From Gloeophyllum trabeum ATCC 11539 (taxonomy: Eukaryota; Basidiomycota; Agaricomycetes; Gloeophyllales; Gloeophyllaceae), in assembly GCF_000344685.1 (NCBI RefSeq), contig NW_006920428.1:429041-493040 (forward strand): 64,000 bases of DNA, given 5' to 3'. A program made the translations under genes and the position numbers. The notes beneath the pieces were generated by a model. The model saw only the letters and a program-made list of their open reading frames with translations, ran no database searches and was not told where the DNA came from. Each line of letters begins with the position of its first letter. Position 1 is the stretch's first letter. This document shows positions 48,076-60,514 of the stretch, piece after piece.

Positions 48076-50246
48076 TTATGTGGTGTGGAACTTCAGAGGC
48101 CCGGCGCGGTGTCTCAGCTCCCGGCCCTTCCATTGCATGAGCGGTACGAGGAGAAACGCGGCGAAGCTAATCGCAGCCTGCGTCCCAAACGAGGCCTCGG
48201 TCCCCAGTTTGTTGGCCCACGTCACTTGGAAATACGATACGATGAAGCCTGCGTCGGTGAAACGGTAACATCAGCATTGGCTACCGGATTTCGATTGGCA
48301 ATAGACAAGCATCACAACGTACCTCCTGTCGTGCGCCCGAAATTGATCCACGCGGCGACCTCTCCCGACGCTTCGGGGTACGAATCCAAAAGATACGCCT
48401 GAAGCGCGACGGTCGTAATCATAATTCCAAACACGAACAGGCCCCACCCGACGGCGAGCGCTGCCCAGTGCCACGCCCTTTCGAGCGCAAATCCCACAAC
48501 CACCAGGCCGGTGCACATGAACGGCGTGCTGAACCACACGGCCCGTAGACGTGCTTCCGGTTCGAAGACGCCGCCGTGCGTACGGATGTAGTGCGCGGCC
48601 AGGAAGTCGTGGAACCAGTGACCGAGGATCTGACCTAGGACGGCGGCGATCATCGGCGTGAAGTAGAAGAGCCCGATTTGAACGGGGCCGAAGCCGTAGA
48701 GGGGTGTGACGAAGATGGAGAGGGCTGGGTAAGAAGGGGGTAGAAGTTAGAGCGAGGAGGGGACGGGCGGAGTAGGGGATAATGGCGTACTTGTGTTGAT
48801 GCCGACGACCCATGCGAATGTAACTAGCGGGAGTTATTCATTAGCTGAGAATCAAGGGAGGATCGGAGGATAGGGCTACTCACTTAAGTAGTAAACTGTG
48901 GAGAGAGCGACGACGGGCTTCATGAGGACAACTATGGGGCGCATCATCGCCTCCTTGAACGAGTTCCTCAGGTGCCTTGATCTCCACTGAGAGCGCTCCG
49001 ATCAGTACTCCTCCCTTTCCCAAAATAAACACAGCCCATCGTACCTGGCTAATCCCGACCAGTCTTTCTACCCTGGTCCCCCGCGGCGGCTGCGCCTCCC
49101 GTGGGATCTTGCGATTATAATACGTCTCATCCGCGAACAAAACAATGGCAGCTAGACACAACCCGGTCAGGATGGTGTATATCCAGAATGCCCAGCGCCA
49201 GAGGAGGGAGGAAATGACAAAGGCGGCGACAAACGGGCCGAGATATGGCGAGAGGATGATAAAGGCATCCCAAATATTGATTTTGCGGCTGCGGCGAGAA
49301 TGAATGGTTGGAGGCAGGGAGGAGTGAGTAGGAAGCAAACGTACGCGTGCTCATGGAAGAAGAATATGTCCTTGATGAACATGAGCCCACCGCCCTGGGC
49401 TACAGTGGAGAAGAAGCCGTTGAGGATGCGTACGGCCATGAAGCCCTCGAAGTTCGCAGCGCCCGCGCATCTGTGTGCAAGGTGCAGAATTGAGCATCCA
49501 TCTTTCTTATATTCAACTGTGAATAGCGCATACCCAGCTGCCGTGGCGAAAGCTGCGACGGTGAACCAGAATAATACGGGGAGGCGGCCGAAGAACGCTG
49601 CGAGAAGCACAAATATCCGTTTAACGCTATGTTCTATTCCGGGGACTGGGAAGGTCCAAGGAGAATGAGAACACACCTGATAACGCTACTACGACAACAC
49701 CGCCCGCGCCGAGCATGAAGACGTTGCCAACTTGGGAGTGGTTCACGACATCGGGGTCCATGTGCCATATCCTGCCGGACCCGCCGTGAGATCGGGTGGG
49801 AGCGCGAAGTGGAAACTGGCAAAGGCAGATAAGACAGGTGGAGGCACCTACGTTGCTTGCTGGAGCAGTGTGACTGCACCCGTGGCTGAACCATAATCTG
49901 AATGGCAGGGCTGTCAGGAGGTGTGGTTGGATAACGACGGGGTAAAAATCGGCTGACCTGGGAGGAGCGCTGTTGCGCTGATGATGAGCAGTATGGCATG
50001 CTTCTTGGCCTGTACCCTCGTCAGTAAACGTACGGAAGCCAGTTGAGCACATGTACTCACCCAACTCCAATTTAATGGGTCGTCCGGGTCGTCGCTAGGC
50101 TGCGGAATGAGAACCGTATGCCCGTCCGGCGAGACCTTGAGCGATGAGTCTCGGTACTCGTGCTCGGCCTGCTTTGCATCGAGGATGTACCCATCCTTCT
50201 CGCCGCGCATGTCCAGATCCTCGCTCGTCGGCGTCAGCGTCGCCAT
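48076..50246 (-). CDS. Major facilitator superfamily transporter
   Basis: Eleven exons on the minus strand: 50061-50246, 49958-50009, 49852-49897, 49677-49771, 49534-49597, 49345-49470, 49045-49288, 48884-48986, 48791-48823, 48323-48724, 48076-48248; all phases fit; 507 aa. The cytosolic N-terminus ends [10 protein letters not shown], a common entry to the first membrane helix. Next come [37 protein letters not shown] with FGRLP (MFS loop 2-3 signature), [20 protein letters not shown], and ADETYYNRK in the central loop. The second six helices follow, to QMQWKG-like [14 protein letters not shown] at the end. It fits the drug/H+ antiporter-like 12-helix group of fungi. The substrate is not predictable. 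The end converges with the cyclase gene, 270 bp away. Confidence 0.9.
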
Positions 50247-51153
50247 CTTTAGAGACAAGAGGAAAATGGAAAGGAGAGACACGATTCCTCGCTGCGCCCA
50301 CTACTTTAAATCGCCGGGAAATCAGTGCAGGCGACTGGGTTCATCAGACGCTACGCTATGGCCCAGTAAAGATGTCTGCGCGGTGCCGCAGAGGATCAGC
50401 TGGGCTGCTGTGAGACGCAATTGGTTAGTCTTCCCCACTTCCCCGCCTTTCCTTCTCAGATCTAAGTACCGCTCATCGGGCGTCTCGGGGCCAATCGGAG
50501 ACCGACCCTCAGAAGCTTCAGATGACCGGTCAGTCATGGGACCCTTCTAGCAGGGCTAATCATTCTTGTCCTATTCACCAGGCCAATACACGACATTGGC
50601 AGTTTATCTTGAAGTAGTCTTGTAAATAGAAGCTGCCAATTGCCTATGACACAGAATATCACAGTTAGGAAGGCGACAAGCTGGCAGCGGACAACGCCTC
50701 AGAGGACGGAAACCAATAGGAAACGGCCGTCTAGATATAATTGCCGAAAATGGAATGCATAACTTTGTATCCCATGACCGGGGGTTGGGAAGTGCCAGGG
50801 CATACTAGAATCCGCTTCAGAGACATTGAAGACATCGCCGACGCTGTCGGACGAAGGGGGGAGGAGGGAGACCAGCACTAGAGCTAGTGACTGATTCAGA
50901 GAAGGCGTCTCCGGATCCTTTGCGACTTCGCTCCTATCCATGCTCTCAGCACACCATAGATGCCAGCCTAACCAAAGAAACAAAGTTACATAAAGTAATC
51001 ATCATAGGTAGATAATCATAGACGACCAATAATTATCCGAACATACATACTGCTATACAATAGCGGCCATCTCTGCTGTTCCTTGCAATTATTCAGTAAG
51101 TTTGAACCATAACAAACAAAAACCTCCCCCTCCCCGTTCTCCTCATCCCACCC
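50247..51153. other. Intergenic between the MFS gene and shugoshin, no gene seen
   Basis: About 0.9 kb: MFS promoter (minus strand) and shugoshin 3' flank. A 94-aa ORF at 50699-50983 (minus) has no supporting feature and was not annotated. Confidence 0.5.
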
Positions 51154-53354
51154 TTACACTGCCATACTATGCCTCCGCCCATCATCGTTCTCCACCCGCC
51201 CCCTCGCGCTATTCGTATGCACGCTCTTCCGCCTTCCCTGGGTGTTCACCCACTGCATATGCACCCCTGCGACGAACTCTGCGTCCGCCTGCGCGCCCTC
51301 GTCCTCGTCCTCCCCTTCATCCAGCACCATCCGCGGTTTCTTCCGCCTGCTCGCGGTGCCGGTGCTAGAGGAGGATGACGATGGCGGGCGGGGCGCATCA
51401 TCGGGAACGGAGGCGGCGGATGAGCGCCGCTCGGAGGACGTCGAGGTGCGCTTAGAGGTCGAAGAACCGGGTGGAGGGTCCGGTTTCCGCATTTTCCTAA
51501 GATAAGATGCAACAAGGTCGTGGTGACATGCATTGATCCGCGAAGCGCGGCGGGAGGATCGGATCGGAGGTAGGTAGGTAATATAGCGGACAACCCAAAC
51601 GCACCACGTCAGTACAACGTTTCTAACACGTAGAAACATAAACGCACGTGTTAAGCTTCGGTTCGGCGTAATTAACACTCTTCCGCACCCGCCTCTCCCG
51701 TCCAGTCACCATCGCATCTGCATCTTGCGGTTGTGGAGCCGGTTCTTCAGCTGGCGGGCTGGACGACGGCCGCGGCGTCGGAAGGTGAGAGGAAGCGCGA
51801 ATCTGCGGCGTGTGCGTTGGTGCTGGGGTTGTTGCAGGTGTTGATAGGAAGTTACGTGTCGCGAAGGTGGAGGTGGTCCCCGCGGATGTCGCGGAGCTGG
51901 GTATCTCAGGGTCGGGTCTCTCGCGATCTGGGTAAGGTTTAGGTTAGTTAGGTACAAATGTGAACGGAGAGCACGGTCGGGAGACGGAGAATCCACAAAC
52001 ACCCGTCAACCAGAGATAGAGTTGGACAACACTCAAATGCAGATCGCGGAGGAGATAGACAGACGGAGACTCACCCGACGGATTGGTATCAAGCAGAGGG
52101 AGCGCCACACGCCCTCTTGGCGAATTCGTAACGTCCTTCAGCTTCAACTTGCCACCCCCACTGCCCTCTCCATCCTCCTCCGCATCCTCCCTCGCCGCCC
52201 TCTTCCTCTCGCGCTCCCTCCCCCTCTCGGTCGTCGTCGACCCTGACCCCTCACGCTCCCTCGCGCGTTTCCTCTCCTTCCGTTCCCTCTCCCTCCTCGC
52301 CTCGTTCTCCAGCATCTCTGCCACCTCGTCTGCTTCCGGCTCGTCCACTTCAATCTCACCGCTCAACGCTGCGCGCTCCTCTTCCTCCTCCGCGAGTCCC
52401 GCCTCACGGCGAATGGGCGACCCGAACGCCGGGCTCGGTGGGCGCGGCGGAGACAGCATCATTTCCTCAATATCAAGAGGAGCCGGCGTGAGGCTAAGAA
52501 GTCCGCTCTGTCGCCGCGCGATCCGCTTCTTCTTCGTCTTCGTCGCCTCCTCGTTCAAATCAACCTGTCTGGTGGCAGGCAGGGGCAGCTTCGACCCCGA
52601 TGCGCGTCTGGCAGACGAGCCTCTCTTGCGCCGCGTCGGCGTCGATCCGCTGCCCTCCGTGTCGTCTGCGTCGTTGTCATCGTCTTCTTCTTCTTCGGCT
52701 TCATTGATTCCGGGGATGTCGGGCGCGCGAGAGAGCCGCGGCATCTGGAACGTCGGCTGGGGCGTGGGGCGGGGCATGCGCGGGGCGGGTGCGGGCTTGT
52801 CGGGTGATGGCCTGCCCTCTGGGATTTTGTGTGCATCGCGAATGGAGGTAAAATGTCGCATAAGGTTCTTAACCTGTTCACCATTAGACAAGGTAAGCAA
52901 GTGTCAGTCTCGGTGCCTGGTGCCACTATCAGCGTGATACGCACCGCGTCGTCGGCGTCTGCCATGATCTTCCTCGTTTTCTCCTTCTCGCGCCTGAGCT
53001 GCGCTTCCAGGGCAATGCTGGAGGCGCGGAGACTGAGGTTCTCGACGTAGAGCTGCGAGATTTGCGCCTGGAGTTCTTCGACTTTGCAACTCAGCGTCGT
53101 GTTCAGTCTATCCAATATCGCAACCGTCAGCATCCTCCGACCTCTCCGCAAAGCGGAACGTACTTGGTAATATGCTTGTTCGCAAGCAGGAATTTCTTCT
53201 TGACTGCCGCATTATAGTCATGGTCAGATATCCACACGGTCATAACGCAACGAAACACAGCGCTTATCGCACTAGTCAACTCACAGTTCTCGAACTCGAG
53301 CAGCGCATCGTTCTGCCTGGACGCGGCCGAGTTGCGTGATTCTCGCCTGCTCAT
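51154..53354 (-). CDS. sgo1: Shugoshin (centromeric cohesin protector)
   Basis: Six exons on the minus strand: 53285-53354, 53164-53203, 52945-53107, 52075-52873, 51648-51927, 51154-51496; 564 aa. The N-terminal coiled coil is diagnostic: FENFKKKFLLANKHITKLN built across two splices, then TTLSCKVEELQAQISQLYVE and NLSLRASSIALEAQL. In shugoshins it recruits PP2A-B'. The middle is disordered, with acidic and Arg/Glu-rich stretches. The conserved basic C-terminal motif appears near residues 435-455 as GRERRVRKSVNYAEP then KLNTKMRKP, built across the last splice; it binds phosphorylated histone H2A at centromeres. A Ser-rich tail follows. Known role: protects cohesin at centromeres in meiosis/mitosis. 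The last two introns are unusually long here (147 and 151 nt). Confidence 0.93.
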
Positions 53355-53886
53355 CGTGGCGGCCAGCGACCAGGCGGTGTAGGCAGGTGATGGCCTTGTG
53401 TTCGATGCGGAGCCCGTTCTGGACGGCCTGTTCGTCGTGGGAGCGCGTGTTCGTCACGTGCCCACCGCGTCGGTACAGCCACCGCTGGCCGCCACATAGT
53501 ATGCTACAGTATGACTACAACTTCCAAGGTCGTCGTGTACGGTGCATCAGTACTTGAGCATCGTATTTTATGCCATCGCATCTCAAGGTACCGAATTGAT
53601 GATATTCATTTTTCTTTCGGTGGTATCATACACCGACGGCATGCCAGTTGACCCCCTGGATCTAGCGACACACGTACGCGTATGACGAGCGATAAAGATA
53701 GATATTGGATCTCGACATGAAGATGACATTGTGCTATACGTGCAATCAGATCGTTGGACTGAAGTTCATGAGAATACAATCACTGCAACTACCTAAATCC
53801 GATGACCCATACCCGAGCAGAGACAGCAGTGCATGATAGGGAGACAAACAGGAACAATTATTGACGGCACGTTATCATGCTCATCA
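53355..53886. other. Intergenic, right edge of the single-copy island
   Basis: About 530 bp between the shugoshin promoter and the 3' end of FunK1 copy D. No gene or clear repeat is seen. Confidence 0.5.
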
Positions 53887-56564
53887 TCATCCGCGAGAGA
53901 CACTGGTATGCATGCCGCTCCTCGCCACTTTGGAGCGCCGACCGCTACTGCTGGCAGAAGCCGTGTCCCCCTCCAAATGAATCGCGGTTCGTTTGGACGT
54001 CGTAGTGGAGTCGCGGGGTCGACATCGGGCATCATGTTTGTACTTCTCCGGTAACTGATCCGGTTTCTTGTCATCCTCGGGCCAGGTTTGATTATAGTAC
54101 GCCAAGAAGAGGTCCATCATGGCACTGTGGGTGTCTAGCTTTTTCGCCAGCGCTTCATATCTCACTTTGTCCATTGCCCGTGCAGATGCTGGCGCGCTGG
54201 CAAGAAAAGTCTTGGGTTTTCCCAGAGTCTCCTTCTTCTTTCTGTTGACGTAGGTGAGCTTGTCGTCCTCAGGTGCTTCAGGCTCCTCTGGCGTCGAAAT
54301 GTCGTGCATGACATAGTAGGCCTGGAACCACGACATGAGCTCGTCAATAAGACTCTGAAGCGGCTCGAAAAACTTGAGCTTCTTCCCCAAAGGTGTGACC
54401 AGTTTTCGGCGGCTTATGGCTGCGATCTTCCCGATCCCGCCAGTGATGACGTCTCCGGATCTGCTGGCGATGTCAAAGAAATGCCAGACGAATCCCCCCA
54501 CGTCCGTGCAATTATGAGACAAATAGCGTACGGCCTCGTAAATCAGAACGTGCATAAAAGACTCGAGGTCATCCTGGAGGTCGTGCGACTTCCAGGGTGT
54601 TTGGAGGAGGTACCCTGACATGAATTGCCAGGTGCCCTGGGGGAACGAATGGGTGTGTGAGTGAAAGAAGAGAGCAGCCTGATGACAGGGAGACGTACCG
54701 TACGATCAGGCTGCCTCGGTCCGTCATTATTGCTGGCCACGCTTTTCGACAAATCCCAATCGTTCAAGAGACCTTGGGTGACAACAGATGTTTGCCCCTG
54801 GTCGTCCACCGTCGTTCGGAGGATTAGGATGTTTCCGGCGCTGATGTCTCTATGAAGAATTTTCGCCTTTACAAAGGCGTCGGCGTGTCCTGAGAAACGG
54901 AATGAGGATGTCAACCGGAGCCGCAGCAGAAGAACATACCCGTTATACACTCAGTAATAACTTGGATCAATTCCTCAGAGTGCTTGAAGTCTGAGAGAGG
55001 ACAGCCAACCTCTTGCACCACTAGTCGGTAATGTTGATGGGGCCTGAATGGGTTGGGTTTGCCCGCGTCCCTAGACCAGTGCTTTTGGGTCGATGTACAT
55101 TGTCCCTTTACGTCCCCGTGACACACTAACGTGGGAACACATTGCACCCCTTCGTTGTTCATAAGCTGTATGACGTCGCCTTCTCTCGTCATGTCCGGGA
55201 GGTCCACACGCCAGCAGTCTTTAAGGTATACGAGCTCATTGCTCTCTTCGTCCAGCGCGACGTAGCCCCGTGTGGCACGGCCTGTCATCCCAGGCGCAGT
55301 GAAGTGAGGTCTGCCGACGAGGAAGTATCGAGGTCTTGTCGGGCCCGAAGTGGCCCCCGAGGCTGAGGCGGCGGAGTCAGCAGGAGATACAGGAACGTCT
55401 ACCTGCAGTCTCCACTTGGGCCAATCCGGGTCACATGAGTCCTTGAAATATTCCAGTACGTAGGCTTCCGGGAGGTCTTTGTCTTTTGCACTCATCTTGC
55501 TCCCGTCTGCGATTTTTTTCTTCATCATGTTGTGCAGACGCGAGTCCTCCTCAATCAGCTCCGCAGTGTCGTCGTAACCTTGTTGCCGACGGTCCAGGTG
55601 AGCGAAGTGCCAAAGGAACATCGCGAGTTTCTCGGGACGCGCAACATAGTTGAGCCTTTCGGTGAATACAGCGCCCGCGCGGTCCCATCGTATAATCCGA
55701 GCGTATTCCCCAAGGATAATGATCGAGAACCCATGAGTGCGCTGCTGACGGGCGAACATCGCAGCGGCATAAGCGATTAATTGTCCCCTTGCGCTTTCCC
55801 GACCGGCAGCGGGATTTTCATTGGGATGTGTGGTACGATCATCGAACGGATCGCACTTGACAGAGTTCCCGTAACTCTTGAACTCAATGTAAAGCGCCAT
55901 ACGATCCCATCGAGGTCGAAGCGGTTTGCCTTCGACAGCCTTAGGCTGGTCATCGTTGCGGTACAAGGCCATATCGACTTTCTGGCCCCCGATTATCTTC
56001 TTCTCCGTTGCATCGAACGTGTTGGGTGTGGCGACGAAGGTATAGCCGGGACATAACCCTTCGGCGACACAGGCAATCTGCGGATGTGGCACCAACGTCA
56101 GTATGAGAAGGGAGAAGCTACGACGTGCCACGTACAAACTTGTTGTACATCTCTTCTTCCTTTAGAGACTCCTCCGTTTCCTGTCCCCGCGCATGATCCG
56201 TGGCTCTGTCTTGCGCATGCTCCGTGGCTCTGTCTTGCGCATGCTCCGTTCCCGCTCCATCTTGCGCACCATGGTTGTCTTCGTCGTTTTGCAAACGATC
56301 ATTGTTGTTCTTCTTACTCACAGGTTTGGCCATCTTGTCGAACACTTTAGTGAATTGTTCGGGGTCACACGCCTTATTGACGGGCACGAAGTTCGCCAGA
56401 AAGTCGTCAATCGGCTGAGGTCCCACGAATTTGCCGTACATCTCGTCGACTAGATCCTCTTTGAGAGTTGCTGCGTTGGGCTTTTCAGCTGAGAAGTTAT
56501 GCGATCCTGCAGCGTTTTTCTTGACTGGTGATGAACCAGATCCATGAGTATAGTTGGACGACAT
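53887..56564 (-). CDS. FunK1-type fungal protein kinase, copy D (intact, inverted)
   Basis: Minus-strand exons 56136-56564, 54940-56077, 54699-54889, 53887-54636; introns 50-62 nt at the same positions as in copies A-C; 835 aa. The N-terminus MSSNYTHGSGSSPVKK leads into a variable acidic region with a tandem octapeptide (EHAQDRAT twice, then DHARGQET; about residues 107-130). The kinase core has FSIIILGEYARIIRWDRAGA, HRDISAGNILIL and LLNDWDLSKS, and the C-terminus has the shared tail SGRRSKVARSGMHTSVSRG. It is closest to copy A in sequence (for example SRLHNMM.KKIADGSKMSAK). It is followed on the same strand direction by no F-box gene; upstream in transcription order is the intact RAP1-like gene. 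Confidence 0.87.
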
Positions 56565-57858
56565 GGGGAAGAGAGAGAACTTACTGATCAGGACGATGAC
56601 AACCCGACTTATAGATCGACGATTGTGGCCACACGGGTAGTTCCGCGAATCAACCCGTTGATAGGCCAGGCGTGCTTTGTTCTTCGCGTATGTGAGCGGC
56701 AAGGAACCACGCCTGAATTAATTTGCCCTGAAGATGAGAACGCAATCGGCCATTGAAACTCTATCTAGGTCTACAGCTACAAATTGGAAAGCAGTACATA
56801 CCTAAACAGCGTATACCGTGGAACTGCTCACGGTGACGGACTTGGTGTTGTAGCCACGAGATGAAAGAAGCACGACTGTGACCGTCACGGATCGCGCGTG
56901 GTCACGTGGCCATTGGTCTCGGCAATGTGCCACATCAAGCCACACGAAGTCGCACGAATCCCAACACGGGCACGCGTATCACCTTTAGGTATAGTTTAAT
57001 CATCTGTTAGTTTTATAGGTCATTGTCCTCGATCTTCAAGAGGACAGTGGATGCGCAGTGTGGACGCGCTCTATCAATGTGGCCTGTTTAGGCGTACTAT
57101 CCAAATTTAGACTCTTTCTATCTGTTAACTTTTTCTGTGGCCACCTCGACAGCTCTTCACCATTTCAGGTGTTCAATATATATAATAACGTCCAATGAGC
57201 GCGACGAGGGTGACAGGCCTTCTTTTGAAGCGGGCATGCGTATCAGTACCGGCCTATGCGCTGAAATGACTCAGGATCAGGGAGATGAAAAAGATGGTAC
57301 CCAGTGATCCGGACCCACGATATGAGGGTAGCGACAGGTAATAGCGCCCAGAACTCAGTATGAAAGGGAGATCCCTTCGGGAGAATCTCGGCACCCCTGT
57401 ACGCGACGTCCTCTGCGTCTTTCACGAGCCTGGTAGCATGGTCGGTGATCTTCAGGAAAACATAACCCGACGACTGTACCCGTAGAAATCAGCATGGGTA
57501 TGGCTGATATGTGGCTGGGTGGGTCGGGGCAAGTGCATCGCTGCTACGCGCTGGTCGCACTGTTGCTTCACATTGCGTGCCGCGAAGAACCGGTCGAGCC
57601 TAAACCTGAAGGGGAGAGTAGATTGAATAGCACGTTTGTAGAGCGCAAGACCTAGGCTGCGCTCGAGCGAACGGCCGTCTCGACGGGTGCGCAGCAGTGC
57701 TTACCTGAAGGCGAGTATACCACATACAGTCCTGTGCTGGAGGGTCATATACGTTCCCAAACTCCCATTATCACTACGATATAAAGCATATACAACTAGC
57801 ATTAGACGTGTGTAGCACTTCTCAGACTAAAGTCAAAAACTCAAACCGCAATCCATGC
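56565..57858. other. Cassette spacer between the intact RAP1-like gene and FunK1 copy D
   Basis: Inverted homologue of 21955-23169 and 32688-34411. Near 57275-57295 it carries an uninterrupted site (GAGATGAAAAAGATGG) corresponding to the transposon insertion point at 33149. A CTTATAG element near 56613 may serve FunK1 copy D. No gene. Confidence 0.6.
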
Positions 57859-60374
57859 TTATACCCTCTTCGCAAACTCCTCCGCCTTCGTCCCCCGTGG
57901 GGGTCTATACGGCGTCCGTTCCAGCGCCTCTTTCGCAACCCTGGCCCTCGTTCCAGGCGGCGGGAAATTCCTGGAGCCCTCCCCAGACTCCGACGTCGCC
58001 CAGCTCGAGGTACTCGCCGCGCGCCTCATGCTCTGGGCGCTCCCAAGGGGGGAGAGCAGCTGCTCCAAATTATCTGCGAGCTGCTCGTTAGTGAGATCCT
58101 CGATACTGTCGCGTCCGCCCGACCGCCGCGTGGAGCGCGCCAAATCCCGAATCGTCTCCTGGTCGTCGGAGTCGAACGGATGTTTACTGACGCTGCGGCG
58201 TTGGCCAGATCCCGGCTGGTAGTCCTTTCTGTCTTCGTGAAGCAGCCGCTTCCATATGGAACTCGCCCCCGACTCCGCAGTCGCGGCTGAGAGCGCGTCG
58301 ACGGCTTTCTCCACTTCCTCCTCCTCCTGGGTCTCCCCAATCGACCCCCGGGAGCGTGCGCTGGCACCAGCCTGTGGGACGCCGCTCGCCTCGTCAGGGC
58401 CTTCTTCCTCGAGCGATATAATATCCTCGTCTGATGAGGCCTCTTGAATGTCGGCGAGGTCAGCCTGACGAGAGCGAGTAGCTGGCCCTCCCCGGGTACC
58501 GGCCTCTTTCCCCTTGCGTCCACGAATGACTCTCTTGGCTGGAGGAGCGGGTGGTGTAGGGTCGACGGAACGCGACCGGGCGCGGGTGTTCCGCGCAGGG
58601 CCGTCGTATGTCGCCTGCGAAAGCGTCTTCTTCACTGCGCGCCTGGCCTTAGGTCGAGGAGCGGGCAGGGGAGCGATTTCTTCTTCCAGCTCAGGGTCTT
58701 CTCCCTCTGTCGGCGGGACAACATCGACATCCTCATCAGCCAGCTCGTGCGGCGGAACGTCTTCGTCAGCTGGGGAACCCCCTGCATTTTCTCCCGCTTC
58801 GTCTGGTTGGCCCCGCGCTTGAGAATCCTGGCGTTCCGGACTCGAGGATGTGGCTACACTCTGCAGCCGGTACGGAGCCGACCTCCTCACTGCCTGCCCA
58901 AGCGCGACAGGCTGGGTACCGAAAGAAACCTTACCACTCGACGGCTCGCGACGCAGCTGGGTGGGTACAGGCCCGACCAGGGTAGCCTGCGAGCTCATGC
59001 CAGCCCCAGGTGAGTGTTGGGTACCGGAAGGTCCCGCAAGGGGGAGGTCCTCCGCGGGGTCGTAGTACCCGTTCGGGTTGAACATGTCGATGTCGTCTAT
59101 GTCCACATCATCATCATCTTCCTCTTCTTCCCTGTGAAACGGTAAGCAGAGTACAAATAAACTAGGGAGACCATGGTTACTCGTCTGGTCTGGGCTTTCC
59201 CTTGCCCTTACTCTCGGTCCGCGCGGGCGCACCGCGCGCCCCCTCAACCTCCGACGCGGGCGAAGTCACGCTCTCGCTCGCCCGCCGCATTCTCTTCGCA
59301 GGCGGCGGGCGCATACTCTCTCGCTCCTCATCCTCGTCCCTTGGTCTCCTCCGTCCTACCTGTTTCTCCACCGCCTCCTCTTCCTCTTCCTCTTCGCCCT
59401 CTCCTTCCTCCTCATCCTCATCCTCATCCGTGCCCTCCAACTCAGAGATGAACACTCTCCCCCTCTTACGCCGCCGGTCGAGCTCGTACTGTCCTTTCCC
59501 GTCCTTCCTTGGCGGGTGGAGTCGCACGATCGTCTTGATTCGCTCGTCAAACCACTCCCTGTTCATTTTGTAATGCTGCTTCCACGACTCCCACGTGTGC
59601 CGCTTCGCCCACGCATACGCAGGGTCCCATTCGCCCTGGAACATCATCGACGGAAACGCACGGGTCAATGAGGGCAGAGCGGCAGGCCGGATGCGACGAA
59701 CCCGCTCCATGAGCCTCTCGTAGACGATCCTCCCCAGCCTCCCGCCCGCCTTGCGGTCCGGAACGACCTTGGCCAGGTACCGCGCCAAATTCACCTTGTC
59801 CGCGTCCGAGAACTCCACCCTCCTGGCCCAGGCCGCAGCGACGCAGTCAGAACTGGCCCCAGAACAACACAGAGCGAACCGACTCACCCCTGCCCGGGCC
59901 GCGGCCCGCCCATCCCCTTGCGCACCGGCGGCGCGTGCGCGTACTCCCCGCGCCGTATACACACGTCGACGAACCCCACATCCACGACCTCGGGGTCCAC
60001 ATCCATCCAGTATCGCCTCCTAAGCATGCCTACGCGCTCGGGTGGGCAGAGGAGCACGTCCGCGTCCTGTAAGTCGCGGCAGACGCGTCCGCCATTGGTC
60101 TTAGTCGGTTACGTGCGAAGAGAAAGAAGTAGGAAGCAAGGAATAGTCCTGCGTTCAGCACACATACGCAGACCCATCGCTTATCACAACATACCGTTAT
60201 CTTCTTGTATAACGCTCGTACTTGTGCCGCCGTCAATCGGTGGAGGTAGAAGTATATGGGTTTGCCGTCTTGCACGAAGACTCGCTCGTCTTCAACTTCG
60301 TTTACGTTCCCCGCGTCGAGCTCGTCGTCTACATCGTCCGCGGGACTGTTGTGCCGATGAACAGACCGCGCCAT
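57859..60374 (-). CDS. RAP1-like shelterin/telomere protein (BRCT + Myb), apparently intact
   Basis: Minus-strand exons 60195-60374, 59888-60099, 59702-59822, 59181-59635, 57859-59131; 746 aa. The BRCT domain (about residues 27-115) reads VFVQDGKPIYFYLHRLTAAQ, then TNGGRVCRDLQDADVLLCPP and VVDVGFVDVCIRRGEY, matching the N-terminal BRCT of RAP1/TERF2IP. The Rap1-type Myb domain (about 130-206) reads RVEFSDADKVNLARYLAKVV, then PDRKAGGRLGRIVYERLMER, and after a splice AYAWAKRHTWESWKQHYKMN. An acidic tract, basic NLS-like patches (PPPAKRMRRA, KRVIRGRKGK) and a long disordered C-terminus follow. The third intron (66 nt) keeps the frame open but is confirmed by stops in the pseudogene copy. Expected role: telomere length and silencing through a shelterin complex. 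A C-terminal RCT domain was not recognised. Confidence 0.85.
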
Positions 60375-60460
60375 CGCGTCCTCGACGCGGAGAGCTATCG
60401 ACGCGAGTGTGGTCGGGATGGGAAATGTCACCACGGACGGTGACAACAAGACGCGTTGGT

Positions 60461-60466
60461 CACGTG
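60461..60466. promoter_or_regulatory. E-box-like CACGTG in RAP1 promoter
   Basis: CACGTG, 87 bp upstream of the start. The same motif sits at 19382 and 30326 in the pseudogene promoters, always within 25-45 bp of the telomere-like box. bHLH factors bind such sites. Confidence 0.5.
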
Positions 60467-60503
60467 AATGCCGATGCTGCTTCGCTGAGTCTGAATGGGA
60501 GCT

Positions 60504-60514
60504 GGTTAGGGTTA
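60504..60514. promoter_or_regulatory. Telomere-repeat box (GGTTAGGGTTA) in RAP1 promoter
   Basis: 11 bp, nearly two TTAGGG units, 130 bp upstream of the RAP1 start. The identical 11-mer is present in both pseudogene promoters, although much of the flanking sequence has diverged. Confidence 0.65.

Noticed and set aside
51154..51492. Separate small protein of 112 aa
   Set aside because: The phase-matched splice from the exon ending LNT gives LNTKMRKP, so it is the last shugoshin exon and not a gene of its own.
52083..52937. 284-aa plus-strand ORF
   Set aside because: Antisense shadow of the large shugoshin exon; Ser/Leu richness follows from the Arg/Glu codons opposite.
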